Positions 10,250-21,012 are shown, counted from the first letter of the stretch. The stretch: DNA of 64,000 nucleotides from Zygnema cylindricum (GCA_037447655.1 JBBHKE010000396.1:381665-445664), one strand, 5' to 3'. The notes: generated by a model from the letters alone, not told the origin. Numbers and translations are program-made.

Positions 10250-10957
10250 GTGTTATTTTTTGAAAGCTTTAAGTCTTAGCAAATTTATAGGACGGCGGAA
10301 AAATAGATCTATATGGACACGCGTCGTCACTTGAATCACAGTGCAGGTTTTTGAATGGTATCGACAACGCAGCTGCGACGCAAATGGAACAAGCGCAGCT
10401 GCGGTTTTTTTTTGATATGGTCTGTACGAACAAACGCAGCCTACGACGCAACGGGTCAAACGCAACTGCGGATTTTTTGGTACATGACAACGCAGTTGTT
10501 ATGCAACAGGACAAACGCAGCTGCGGCTAACTTTTGTATGTGATAACGCAGCTGCTATAAACCTGCGGATACTTGAATAAAATTAGGAATTGGACTGCGC
10601 TACTGCGGTTGATCTGAATCAAGTTAATAGACGAGATTCACTTAGCTAGGCGACAAGTATTTGATCAAATCACCTGTATAGGATTCTCAGTCATATTGAG
10701 TGTACAGTGATAGATTAGTTCTTAGCGTAAGTAGGAGCACTTAGACCTTAGTGGCAGTTTAGTTCTTTTGGATGTATCGTTTTGGAACACTTGTATCGGC
10801 GCTACAGCACTATGTAGTAGGACAACTGAGTGAAGAGTATAAGACTTAGGACATAGAACATTTTAAACATCCAGACTTCAAGACTGTGTAATCTGCAGAC
10901 TGTTTTTGGGAAACTTCTGAGTTGCATATCTTGGTGTATGTTGGATCAATTGAGCTG
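10250..10957 (+). repeat. Second-family 3' LTR with CGCAGCTGCG array
   Basis: Begins TGTTATTTTTTG after a polypurine tract. Its right end is not fixed: host-family integrase coding resumes at about 10958-10974. It shares no motif with the main LTR family. Between about 10365 and 10560 it repeats CGCAGCTGCG or close variants about every 25-40 bp. No matching 5' LTR is present upstream. Confidence 0.65.
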
Positions 10958-13582
10958 AAACTTTGGGAGTGGCTAAAGTGCCATCAGTTGGAGGGAAAAG
11001 ATTTATGCTTACTATCGCGGATGATTGGTCTAGATACTCTAAAGCATATTTCTTGAAAAAAAATTCTGAGGCTTCGGCTTACTTTAAAGAATATAAATCA
11101 TCGAGTGAAACGCTTCATGAGACACCTATAAAGAGAGTGAGAAGTGATAATGGGGGGGAATTCACTTCTAATGATTTTGAGGATTACCTGAAAGAAGAAG
11201 GGGTTTAACACCAAAAGACAGTCCCAAAGAACCCACAACAAAATGGTGTAGCCAATAGACTAAATCGGACAATAAGTGATAGTGCTCGAAGATGTTGACA
11301 GATAAAAAGATAAGGAAAAGCTTTTGGGCAAAAGTTATGAATTGTGCTAAATATCTCAAAAATAGAGACCTTTCCCCAGCTATAAATGGTCAAACACCCT
11401 ATGAAAGATGGATCGGGAGAAAACCTAACATATCACACTTAAAGGTTTTTGGAAGTCAAGTGTTTAGTTTAAACACAGAAAAATCTGATTGGAAGTTAGA
11501 TGCTAGAGGAAAGCCGGGAAACTTTCTTGGGTATGATGAGAACGTAAAAGGGTATACAGTTTATGATCTTGGAAGAGAAGACATAACTCTAGTGAAACAC
11601 TTGGTGGTTATGGACGAATGAAAATCCATAGATCCCTTTAAGTACACTAAACCGGTCAGAATTAGAATTGAATCCGAAAGTGAGTTAGATTCAGATTCTA
11701 CTAACCGAATTCCGGTTCAGCCTGACTTTGCAGAGGAAGAGGAAAAACTGACCGAGAGTGATCCTCTCTTGGAGTCACAACATCCGATTCAAACCGAGGA
11801 AGAAAATGAAGAAAACTGGAAATGGACGATGAACGTCCGGAGGTGGACTCCACGGATAGGGGAGAAGGCGAAGTTGTTCAGAGAAACCCAAGATTACCCT
11901 CCATTCTAGCATCGGAGTTTGAAAGAGGAAGGAGAAGCACCAAGAGACTTCAAGAGAGACAAGTGAACAACAAGGTAACTAAGCTATCACATTTGAGTGA
12001 ACCTCAAACTTACTTGGATGGGGTTAATAGTCCGTAAGGTGGTAGATGGGTGACAACTATTAATGTTGAGATGGCTTCTATTATGGAAGCAAAACCTTGG
12101 GAGTTGGTGGATTGTCCTCTAGATACAAAGCCAATAGGATGCAAGTGGGTATTTAAGTTGAAGCTCAATCCTGATAACACTATCGAGCGATACAAGGCCA
12201 GATTAGTGACAAAGGGGTTCACAGAGAAAGAGGGAATCGATTATGAGGAGACCTTTGCTGCGGTTGTTAGATTCCCCTCCGTCCAGATTTTACTTAGTCT
12301 TCGGCAGCGGAAAACATGGAAGTGCACCAGATGGACATCAAAACTGTTTTCTTACACGGAGAATTGGAAGAAGATAATTTCATGAGACAACCGGAAGGAT
12401 TTGTGGAGAAAGGAGAAGAAAGCAAGGTGTGTAGATTGATAAAGTCCCTTTATGGACTAAAGCAAGCTCCTCGCCAATAGAACAAAAAGTTGGACGAGTT
12501 TTTGACGAATTTGGGATATATCCGGATCAGTTCGGATCATTCGATCTACTTATTTGAGGATGAGGAAGGTATAATTTTCATTGCTATCTATGTTGACAAT
12601 TTCCTTGTGTTAAGTAAATCAATGGTGAAAATTAATAGATTGAAAAAGGATCTCAAGGGTAGATTTAAAATGAAAAATTTGGAGGAGGCAAAGTACATAT
12701 TAGGAATTCAAATGGAGAGGGATAGAGAAAAGAAGATAATTAGACTAACTCAAAAAGAAGCAATTAGAATGTGCTGGAAAAATTTCAAATGGATAAAGTA
12801 AATAGTTGTAGGACTCGAATGGACTTAAAGAAGGGAAGTGAGGGGAGCTCAGAAGAGGGAATCTTTATCTTAGATAATGAGTTAGGACCTGGAGAAAGTA
12901 AGTTCATGCAAACTATTTCGTACAGTCAGGTTGTCGGTAGTTTGATCTATTTTATGATTTGTACTCGTCCTAATATAGCAGCAGTTGTGGGAGTATCAAG
13001 TAGGAGTCTGAATGATCCTAGAAAGAAAGATAGGGAAGCGGCCAAAAGGGTCTTGCGGTACTTGATAGGAACAAGAGATCTATGGTTGCATTTGGGAGGG
13101 GATAATACTGACATCACCACTTGGAGTGATGCCGGTTATGGGGATGCTCCGATGAGGAGGTGTACTTCTGGGTATGTGTTATATGTTGGGAATGGAGCTT
13201 GTTGTTGGAGCAGCAAGCAACAAAAGGTGATTGCTCAGTCCACCATGGAGGCTGAGTATATGGCCTCTTGTTCGGCTATGAAAGAATTAATGTGGGTGAA
13301 ATCTTTGCTTCAAGAATTGGGATATATGAAGAATGAAGTGCAAAAGATAATTTGTGACAATCAAGCTGCGATTGCAATTGCAGCAAACCCTAAACATCAC
13401 TTTAAAGCAAAGCACATGGATATTCGTTTGAGCTTTGTTAGAGAAAAGGTTGAGAATAAAATAATTAGCTTGGAATATAGACCAAATGGAGAAATGGTAG
13501 CAGATATGATGACAAAATCGGTTCCTTCTCCCAAACTGATATTTTGTAGGGAGAAATGTGGGCTAAAGCAAAAGCTAGACTA
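10958..13582 (+). pseudogene. Host-family copia integrase, RT and RNase H, broken
   Basis: Resumes the main family at the integrase core (AKVPSVGGKRF, IADDWSRY) and continues to the normal pol end. Integrase runs about 10960-11620: the second motif VRSDNGGEF is intact, but the third reads NGVANR where the catalytic Glu is expected. RT runs about 12040-12800, with the active site changed to IYVDNF from YVDD. RNase H runs about 12880-13440, with WSDAGYGD, TMEAEYMAS and CDNQAAIAIAANP. The last peptide KLIFCREKCGL is followed by a stop at 13582, and the LTR starts 14 nt later. Stops at 11206 and 11619 and several frameshifts inactivate it. The substituted catalytic residues show it is dead even without them. 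Confidence 0.85.
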
Positions 13583-13596
13583 GAAAATAATAGGAG

Positions 13597-14539
13597 TGTT
13601 GAAAAAGGTATTTTATAGTCTTGTCCTTTATGGTCTTCCAGCAGCCCTCATACTTGTCGTAGTCACTGAGAGGCAGCCATGGCTATCTCATACAGGTAAA
13701 GAGACAGAGCAAAATCTTTAAATTCATGCAAAACTTAGGCAGTCCCTAACAGGACTTGAACCGGTGACCTCCGGATATTGGCCGTACGGCGCAGCCGTTA
13801 ACCTTATCCATTAAGTCCTATCGAAACGATATACATACTAGGTTCGGTATTTATTTATAATATAACACGTCAGCATACTTCACTTAAACATATTACGGGA
13901 CGAAGAGAACATGAAACGTGCGAGACCGCACGAAAGAAAGTACCGCACGAAACGACATCAAATTTTGACCGACAAAATTGAAAGTCTTTCGCGATTCACG
14001 GCTCGCGGAGGAGCCGGAATTCCGGAATGGTTTTTGGCGGTTTGCTGAGCATATGTCGGCGGGTGACACGTGGGGAAGGATGATTCGACAACGGGTATCA
14101 TGGAGGGAGCAACTTCGGTTCAGGAACTGACACGCGTCAGCGGAGCGGCCATGCCGTACTATGGCCGTACAAGAAGTACAGCGGTACCCGTACCTTCTTG
14201 TACCTTACAGTCATTTGATTTGATAGGTACACTAGCAGTAGGCTTAGAGAGATAGTTTAGGGCTTAGAATATTTCTTGGATTCAGCCTCTCTCCCAGAGT
14301 ACCTTTGTATTTATAGGCCATCTTTAGCCAGCCATAACTTAATGCTCAGGTGAGCAAATTCAGTGATTCTTTTTGGAGCGGACTTAGGGGAGTCTAAGCT
14401 ACACAAGGGTGTAGTCGGTCAGAGTTTGTACGTCTCACGGTGGCACTTATTCATTGTCAAAGTCAAAAGTACATATACAATCCCAAAGGCTTCACATAAG
14501 TTGGACATTCTGTGTACCAATGGAGGTCACAAAATTACA
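13597..14539 (+). repeat. 3' LTR of the chimeric element
   Basis: 943 bp, preceded by the purine tract AATAATAGGAG (13586-13596). By eye it is highly similar to the 5' LTR, with scattered transitions. Its right end AAAATTACA is followed by CTTCT, the target duplication. Confidence 0.85.
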
Positions 14540-14677
14540 CTTCTCTCTCTTTCAGTGACTACGACAAGTATAGGGGACAAATATGAGAGGTGGAGGCAGA
14601 GTGCCTATGCTTTTCTTTTCTATTTCCACTAAGATATTCATACCTAGAAAATACTTTAGAAATCTAATAGTTTAACA
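14540..14677 (-). repeat. 5' LTR of the reverse gag element, last part
   Basis: The remainder of the interrupted LTR: CTTTCAGTGACTACGACAAG, the purine-rich stretch and ACCTAGAAAATAC, ending about TTTAACA (the inverted LTR start). Together with 3377-3502 and 4506-5258 it makes one complete LTR split by two later insertions. Confidence 0.7.
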
Positions 14678-15267
14678 CATTTGGGAATGAACGATGATGT
14701 CGGATATTCAGGGTGCCTTTTGGTCGTCATCTACATTTATAGGCGAAGAGATTTTATGTGACGGTCTCTAAACTTTTGATATCATATTAGTACGATTGAT
14801 TTTATTGGTACCGTTTCATTGGAGCAATTTGGATATTTTTGATGCGGATTGGGTTTGCAAGTTTTGACCTTTGTTTTGAAAATTTAACGGTCGGTTACGC
14901 ATTTATTTGGAGCGGCAATTGATTATTGTTTGACAATGTTCGAACAAATGAGGATGTGCCACGTGGAAATGTTGTGAATGATTACGCAATCATTTATGTT
15001 ACTTTTTGAGGAGTGAGCAACCGAAATTGGATTTGGTTACGTTTTGAGGAGATTCTCGCAGTAAAAAGGGGAATCTTAGACTTTTGTGTAAATCGGCAAA
15101 TTGACCGGTGTCTCGTTTGTCGGTTGATGTTTATTTTGGATGAATTTGGACTTCAACGATTCCCACAATAAAGAAGGTGATTGTTACGTTACCGTGCGAA
15201 TCAGCAAAGAGGCTGAAATCGCGTGGAGTTTTGTTTTTAAGATTTTTGCCGATTTTTTCAACGGGAG
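14678..15267. other. No recognisable feature
   Basis: AT-rich DNA without an open frame of note. It ends in a purine run ACGGGAGGGAAAT (about 15256-15268) of the kind that precedes a 3' LTR. Confidence 0.4.
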
Positions 15268-15268
15268 G

Positions 15269-16000
15269 GAAATTGTTAGATTCATTGTTGAATCACGCTA
15301 AGTGATGCTTCAATAAACGGCAATATAATTCGCTTTCGCGTAAGAAGCGCTCAACTTTGATTCGCGTCTATGCATTGGTGGATATATTATGTGCGAGTTT
15401 TCTGCACGGGTTGATTCCTGACATTCTGTCTTGGAAGTCACTTTCATATCGGGTTGGCGAACGAAGCTTTTGGCTTCGATCCTCAAATATACATTTTGTG
15501 TACGTTTGGAGTTTTGTACTTTTGTAGTTTCGAGGTTTGGCACGCACCAGAATTCGTGTGGATATTATATATATATATATACATACTTTTTTTATTTATT
15601 TTAAAGGCAATGGCGACTAAAGTCTTATTCTCCGTAATTAGTGTGGATTGAATGGATAATATGACGAATCTAGTCGTGAGGAGGAAAAGAGACTAACGCA
15701 AATGAGAGGATTGCATGTACCATAATAAGTGGGGAGAAAGATATTTCGTTTCAAGGTTTAACCGTTATTAGTGTGGAGAGGTTGATGTTAGTGAAAGAAG
15801 GGGGGGTTCGAAAAGGATCTAAGATTGCATTTGGTTCCCTTCTCTCTTCTTGATGCAATGAAAGATCTCTACTTGTGATTAAAATCTTCAATATTTCATT
15901 TTCTTTGGTGTTCGAAAACCCTTTTTTGTTACTTGTACTTATTATACTTGTGTAGCTGGATGTGGATAGTGTTGAATAGTGTTTGTGAATAGTCTTTGGG
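15269..16000 (+). repeat. Possible LTR of another retroelement
   Basis: Begins TGTTAGATTC right after a polypurine-like run, the arrangement seen at many plant 3' LTRs. The later part has promoter- and polyadenylation-like sequence (AATGAAAGATCTC, ATTTCATTTTC). I cannot see a partner copy in the window, and the right end is a guess. Confidence 0.3.
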
Positions 16001-16590
16001 AATAATGTTTAATAAACAATCAACATTTTGAGAACAGTGTTTGTAGATGTTGTTTATGAACATTAGTGCTTGTGAATATTTTGTTTCTCGTTTTGAAAAT
16101 ACCCAAACAGACTGTTTTTGTAATTCAACCTTTCTTTTTTCTATTTTTCGACCAAAATGTTGACACCTATTTTTGGTCGACCAGTTGAAAAAAAAAAATA
16201 TTGGAGAAAAGGTCCTTGAACTATGATATTTTATTTAATATAATAAAATTACTATTTCACGAATCTTATCTTATATCTAGTCTGGTTTTATCAAATAAAT
16301 GGCATTCGTTGACAATTTTCGGTTTCAATTCTTTATTTTCATAAATATACACAAGTTCACAAAAATCAAAAACATAAAATATTTGAGGGTGTCCCCATGT
16401 AATCGTAACTAACCGAACATACTTTATATTATCGCGAAGATACTCTGTACAATTTAGAAAGTGTCCCAATCCGTAAAAACGAAATAGTTACTTTTGTCTT
16501 TGATGATTGTGTACCTCGACAATGCTTCTGACGGTTGTCAATGTCTACAATCTGTGTTGTCGCACCTTATTTTTTGAAAATGCTTGTGAT
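16001..16590. other. No recognisable feature
   Basis: AT-rich DNA with short TGTTTGTGAAT-type repeats near 15980-16075 and no supported gene. Confidence 0.4.
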
Positions 16591-16794
16591 GTTGCATGTC
16601 TATGCGTGTAATTGTAGATGTCCAACCTTCAAGCTTTGTGTTGTTCGCGGTTGAAGAAGATGCCTTTGCCTTTGCCTCTCTTGTCTGGTCGCCTCTTTTG
16701 CAATTTCCACAAATATTGAATTACTCCTCTTCCTTCTTTCCCCATTGTTGGAAAAAAAAAATAAACAAATTTTTGGAAAGACAACCATTTTGCC

Positions 16795-17215
16795 TTTTTT
16801 TTTTCCTGTTCCTATTCGACCGCTACACTCATAGCTCCTTCCTTTCACTTCCCTTCCCCTCCCTTCCATTCCCAAACCTTCTCTTATCTTCCCCTTTCTT
16901 CCCTTCCCTTCCCTTCCATTCCCTTTCCGTTCCTTCGTTTCATACCTTCCCTCCCTTCCTTCCTCCCCTCATCCTCTTTTCCTTCCCTTTCACATCTCCT
17001 TGTTCCTCCTTCCCTTCACTTATCATTATCCCTTCCCCTCCTAAACTACCTCCCGGCTCTTTTCCCTACCCCCTCCTCCAATCCCTCTTTTCTTCCCTTA
17101 TTCCCTTCCCTTCCTTTTCGTTCCTTCATCCTTCCCTAAAACCTCCTTCCCCTCAGGTTCTTCCCTTCCCCTCCTCCTTCTCCTCCCTTCCTCTCCTCCT
17201 TCCCCTCCTTAAATG
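16795..17215 (+). repeat. Pyrimidine-rich (CCTT/CCCTT)n tract
   Basis: About 420 bp that is almost pure C and T on the plus strand, with irregular CCTTCC units. It creates a 213-codon open frame of Ser, Pro, Phe and Leu that has no domain and is not a gene. Confidence 0.85.
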
Positions 17216-17427
17216 GAAAAAAATAATATATTTTTAACAACAAATTACATCGATTTATCTAATCATATATATAACACTAATAAGAAATAATAACTAGTTA
17301 CTATTGAATAACTAGTTACTATAGTTAATAATAACTATAGTTATAATATGATATGGTGGTTATTTTATGTCACCATACTAAATTATGTTCACAAATGGAA
17401 ACTGCTACGAGGCGATACGTTTGAAAC

Positions 17428-18299
17428 GTAATGACAAATGCCTTTTTAAAAAAAAAATTACGAATCATAACATGACTATTTTTCCGCATTCTTGTCTTCG
17501 TGAGTTCTCTTGCGACTGTCCTTCAATTAACACCTTTGTTGACTTTGAATTTAAAAGTATTCTGTTGCAATTAGTTTTAATAATTCACAAGTGAGGACAA
17601 AAAGGATTGGGATAAAATCATGAGCTCAAACCCACACTTCATCTCCATAAAACTCCTGGATAAGTTTTTAAATTACGATTTTTTACATTCCAAAATTTCA
17701 CGAGGAAAATGCAAAATCATAGAAAATGGTACTTCAAAAACTTAAACATTGGATACAGAAACAAATTAGATCTGACGTCCGGTAAAGTTGATAAATTGAC
17801 AAAAACAGGTTTAAATAGTTAATAACAATAACAGGCTTTCATTGAAAAAGATGGCAAACCATCGGAGTGCATGAGTGGAGTAAAAGACGTCCCCTCACAA
17901 CTCTTCCTCCCTCTCCCTCTCCCCCTCCCTTTCCCTCTCCCCCTCTCTCTCTTTCCTCCTCTCCGTCTCTCCCTCTCCTCCCTCCTCCCTCTCCCTCTCT
18001 AATGAAGGCAAAAATGACCCGAGATCGACGACAAAAAACTAAGACGACTGCAAAAAATATTTTTCAAGCAGAAAGGATAAACAAAAGACTTGAAAAAAAC
18101 TTACAAATAAAAAGAAATCAAAAAATATAATTAACTTGAATAAAAACTACCAACCCAATCCTAACTAAAGCGCCCAACAGTAAATAACAATCTAAAGCAT
18201 GAAAATTAGCCGCTTAAAATTGAAATTCTAAGGAAACAGAAAACTTTAGAATGAAATAATGAAAATCTTATTTACCGAAATAAAAAAAACAGACTTATT

Positions 18300-18334
<35 letters not shown>

Positions 18335-18666
18335 TTGTCAGTCTCAGTTTGTCATTTTAAACTCATTTCCGCTCTAATTTTCGAAACAAATATTGCCAGA
18401 AAACGAAAAATTGAACCTCATCTTTTAGTTTGCATGTCATGCAAATTAAAAGCAAGTCAATAAAATATTAAACAATCGCAAAACTGTTTAATTATTCCTT
18501 TTGAATTGATATCATCGGTGACTCGAAACTTCAAAAACTTTCGAAGCCGATTTATAAACAATCGCGGCAACCTGTAAAAAAAACAGTATAGGACAAAAAA
18601 TAAGAAAAAAAAAGTAAGAGAAAACATAAAACAAAGAAATAAAATAAAAAGCTCAAAATCTCGCAA
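17428..18666 (-). repeat. Unclassified ~1.3-kb repeat, copy A (inverted)
   Basis: Inverted relative to copy B at 32768-34095. Matching landmarks are AATCATAACATGACT (about 17464), the CT-rich block at 17895-18000, CAAACCATCGG (about 17852), the (CT)n run at 18302-18330, and GCTCAAAATCTCGCAAA (about 18650-18666), where the similarity stops. No coding frame or clear terminal structure is visible. The class is unknown. Confidence 0.6.
18302..18331 (+). repeat. (CT)n microsatellite
   Basis: About 15 CT units. It is mirrored by a GA run at about 33107-33134 in the inverted copy. Confidence 0.85.
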
Positions 18667-18766
18667 AATAATACAGCGCACTCCGATACATGACATAGAT
18701 AAAATAGATTTGGAAACTTCATTTTTTATTTGATTCAAGATTTCAGTGCCAAGTGTCGATAAGAAG

Positions 18767-19291
18767 TACACCGTGAACCACTATTAGCATCAATGGCTTT
18801 TTCCGCCTTTAGCCTCATTTTTCTCCGTGCACACATTCTTCTATTATTATTATTATGCCCGACGGTTATCAACCCGACGGTTGTTAATCCGACGATTATT
18901 AATCTTGCGGTTTTTTATCTGACATTTGTTAATCCGAAGGTTGTTAATCCGACGATTGTTAATCCGACGATTGTTAATCCGACGATTGTTAATCCGACGA
19001 TTGTTAATCCGACGATTGTTAATCCGACGATTGTTAATCCGACGATTGTTAATCCGACGGTTTTTAATCCGATGATTATTAATCCGACGGTTATTAATCC
19101 GACGATTATTAATCCGACGGTTGTTAATCCGACGGTTATTAATCCGACGATTATTAATCCGACGGTTTTTAATCCGATGATTATTAATCCGACGGTTGCG
19201 ATGGAGGTTTCCCTGAAAAAAAGTCTATTTTAACAGCGGAAAAAAAAAAAGAAAAAAAAAAAAACATCGATGGTAATAGCGGAACACCTTA
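18767..19291. mobile_element. MITE of the TACACCG family, expanded by a minisatellite
   Basis: The left end TACACCGTGAACCACTATTA and the following CTCCGTGCACACATTC match the other MITEs at 20143, 50957 and 52076. The right end (ATCGATGGTAATAGCGGAACACC) is a decayed inverted repeat. The interior is replaced by a 15-bp tandem array. It lies downstream of the third exon of the haloperoxidase-like gene, probably in an intron. Confidence 0.6.
18857..19200 (+). repeat. 15-bp minisatellite (about 23 units)
   Basis: Unit AATCCGACGATTGTT with variants GGTTGTT, GGTTATT and GGTTTTT. The unit resembles the interior of the related MITE at 20143 (TTCATCCGATGGTTGTTATT), suggesting expansion from MITE sequence. 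The 146-codon open frame here is only the repeat read through (NPTIV repeats). Confidence 0.9.
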
Positions 19292-19414
19292 TCGGCGTAT
19301 CCTTCGAATAAAGACAAGAAATCCTGGAGAACCATAAAAACAAACAGAAACATAAAATAGCTAAAAGACAGAAGGGGAATTTGAAAGTACCGTACCGTAC
19401 AGTACCGTACCTAC

Positions 19415-20846
19415 CTGCTACTTAGAGCCGAAAGCGCTTTCACTTTTCCGAGCTTTTTCGAGGCGTCCATTTGCGCCGGCGTCAGGGAAAAAGCCGCGAG
19501 CTGAGATGCCGCCAACACATCAAATAGTGTGGATTGGTAGTGAGGGAGAGAGCTGCACAGGTCAATTTAACAATTTTTCAGTCGCGGAATAGTCAAATAC
19601 GTAACCATCCGTACAGATTGATAAAAAGTTACAAAACTTGAAAGTTTTGAGAGAGTCCCTCTCTTCCTCCCTCTCTCTCTGCCTATTCCTCTCGCTCCTC
19701 TCTCTTCCTCTCCTCTCCTCTCCCTCCCTCTCTCTCTCTCGCTCTCCCCTCTCTCTTGGCAAGATTCACGCTGTTGCTGCAAAAGCTTCGGCCAGAAACG
19801 CCAAATAGTGTCGCAAAGCAGCCGTCCGTACGCTGCCAAGACGTAATGCGCGGCGAATATTGCGGCAGGTTCGAGCCGCGCTCCAGGATATTTGGCAGCT
19901 TTCGCGCCGTACAGTTTGATCGTACGGACGATGGCCACGTGGACCAGGGCGAAGTACCGGCAGGCGGTTGGCGGCGGAAGGTTGTCCGACCGGATCGCCT
20001 GCAGGGAAGAAAAAGAAAAAAGAAAGCACTGAATCGTAAACGCCAGAGGAAAAAGAAAAGCAATCAGTAATAAATTTTAGTAATAATTCAGTTACTCGTA
20101 TTTTAGTTTCAGTTCAATCCATGAACGGAGAGAAAGCTACAGTACACCGCGAATCGTTATTAGCGTTAAACTTTTTTTCGCCGCTTAAAAAATATTTTCT
20201 TCGTGCACACTTCTCGGATTGTTCATCCGATGGTTGTTATTGGAAGGCAAGATTCTAAGTTTTCTATTGGCGGTGTCCGATTGACAATCCGACAAGTGTG
20301 CACGAAGAAACTGTGTTTAAGCGGCGAAAAAAGTTTAGCCCTAATAACGATGCGCGGTGTAGTTTCCAAACAGCAGCAGCCGCCGCGCAGGTTTTCATTA
20401 CCGCGAGATACAGTACACCGCCAATCGCTATTACCGTGGTTTGATTAGCGTATACTATTATTTAGCGTGGTGTACGCTAATTGGGAATTTGGAAATTTTG
20501 GAAGAAATCGATTACTCTAATTAGGAATTAGGGCTTTTTTTAAATAGTGTGGATAATTCTATTTGAGAATAAAAACAAAAAAAAGCGGGACGGGATTAGC
20601 GTACACAAAGCTAATAGCGATTGGCGGTGTAGTGTAGTAGTATAGTATAGTACGGTATTAGGGTTTCATTGTCATTCATGTTTTCAAGTTTTGCATTTCC
20701 CGCGTCTTTACCGTCTGCGTGACGTCATTCCACTGCGTGACGAGGTTGTCCTGCAGGCGCGCTTGCACGCCGTACGATCCGTACGATGCGTACGATACGA
20801 CGACGACTGCCAGGAAGAGCGAGGCTGGCGATCGCAGGAGCGTCAT
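19415..20846 (-). CDS. Secreted vanadium-haloperoxidase/PAP2-like protein, N-terminal exons
   Basis: Spliced minus-strand gene. Exon 1 is 20846-20712 (45 codons), exon 2 is 19998-19832 and exon 3 is 19552-19415. Junctions are ACG|GTAAAG, CTGCAG|GCG, GC|GTACGG, TGTGCAG|C and CAG|GTAGGT, and the phases agree (0, 2, 2). Exon 1 encodes a signal peptide (MTLLRSPASLFLAVVVVS...) and then QWNDVTQT. Exon 2 gives AIRSDNLPPPTACRYFALVH and ends AAHYVLAA. Exon 3 gives SLPHYQSTLFDVLAASQLAA and the LGKVKALSAL helix. This WN..., PPP.A.R..ALVH and DVLAAS order is typical of the helical N-terminal part of vanadium-dependent haloperoxidase/PAP2 family proteins. The vanadate-binding residues lie in the C-terminal half and are not seen, so activity cannot be judged. 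Later exons must lie beyond 19415 or are lost. MITEs occupy intron 1. Confidence 0.75.
19640..19757 (+). repeat. CT-rich tract in intron 2
   Basis: CTCTCTCC-type pyrimidine run between exons 2 and 3 of the minus-strand gene. It produces overlapping Arg/Glu-rich open frames that are not coding. Confidence 0.7.
20143..20361. mobile_element. MITE, TACACCG family
   Basis: 219 bp with terminal inverted repeats: TACACCGCGAATCGTTATTA at the left and TAATAACGATGCGCGGTGTA at the right (17 of 20 by eye). Inner inverted blocks TTCGTGCACAC / GTGTGCACGAA extend the fold. It lies in intron 1 of the haloperoxidase-like gene. The ends allow a TA target duplication with CACCG termini. Confidence 0.85.
20414..20631. 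mobile_element. MITE, TACACCG family (perfect 20-bp termini)
   Basis: 218 bp. The left terminus TACACCGCCAATCGCTATTA and the right terminus TAATAGCGATTGGCGGTGTA are perfect inverted repeats. The interior differs from the 20143 copy and contains TTACTCTAATTAGG, like the copy at 61263. It lies in intron 1 of the haloperoxidase-like gene. Confidence 0.88.
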
Positions 20847-21012
20847 GGCGACGACTGGCGACGAATAGGAGCCGACGGCTGTTGGAGGAAAACGGTAAAT
20901 GCGTGACAGGAGACGACGGGAATGCTATTTGTGGCTCCTTGAATCCCGGATGGCGGCTCACTTTTGCGCCGATTTCAGCTTTGTTCTTTGACGGTTGGGA
21001 GGTATGCCCTAT

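Larger units (their letters stand above)
5259..14539 (+). mobile_element. Full-length copia element with an internal second copia family (chimera)
   Basis: Two LTRs bound this element: 5259-6207 (949 bp) and 13597-14539 (943 bp), both starting TGTTGAAAAAG and ending AAAATTACA. Flanking 5-bp sequences CCTCT (5254-5258) and CTTCT (14540-14544) look like a target duplication with one C/T change. It is inserted in the U3 of an older reverse LTR. The internal region is 7.4 kb instead of the roughly 4.3 kb of its relatives, because integrase-RT-RNase H and an LTR of an unrelated copia family (about 7546-10957) sit between the protease and integrase of the host family. Confidence 0.85.

Noticed and set aside
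16596-17237. 213-codon plus-strand open frame
   Set aside because: It is a read-through of a CCTT-rich tract with only Ser/Pro/Phe/Leu, no domain and no codon bias of a gene.
18793-19233. 146-codon frame with NPTIV repeats, possibly a repeat protein
   Set aside because: It is the 15-bp minisatellite read in frame (15 is a multiple of three), inside a MITE.
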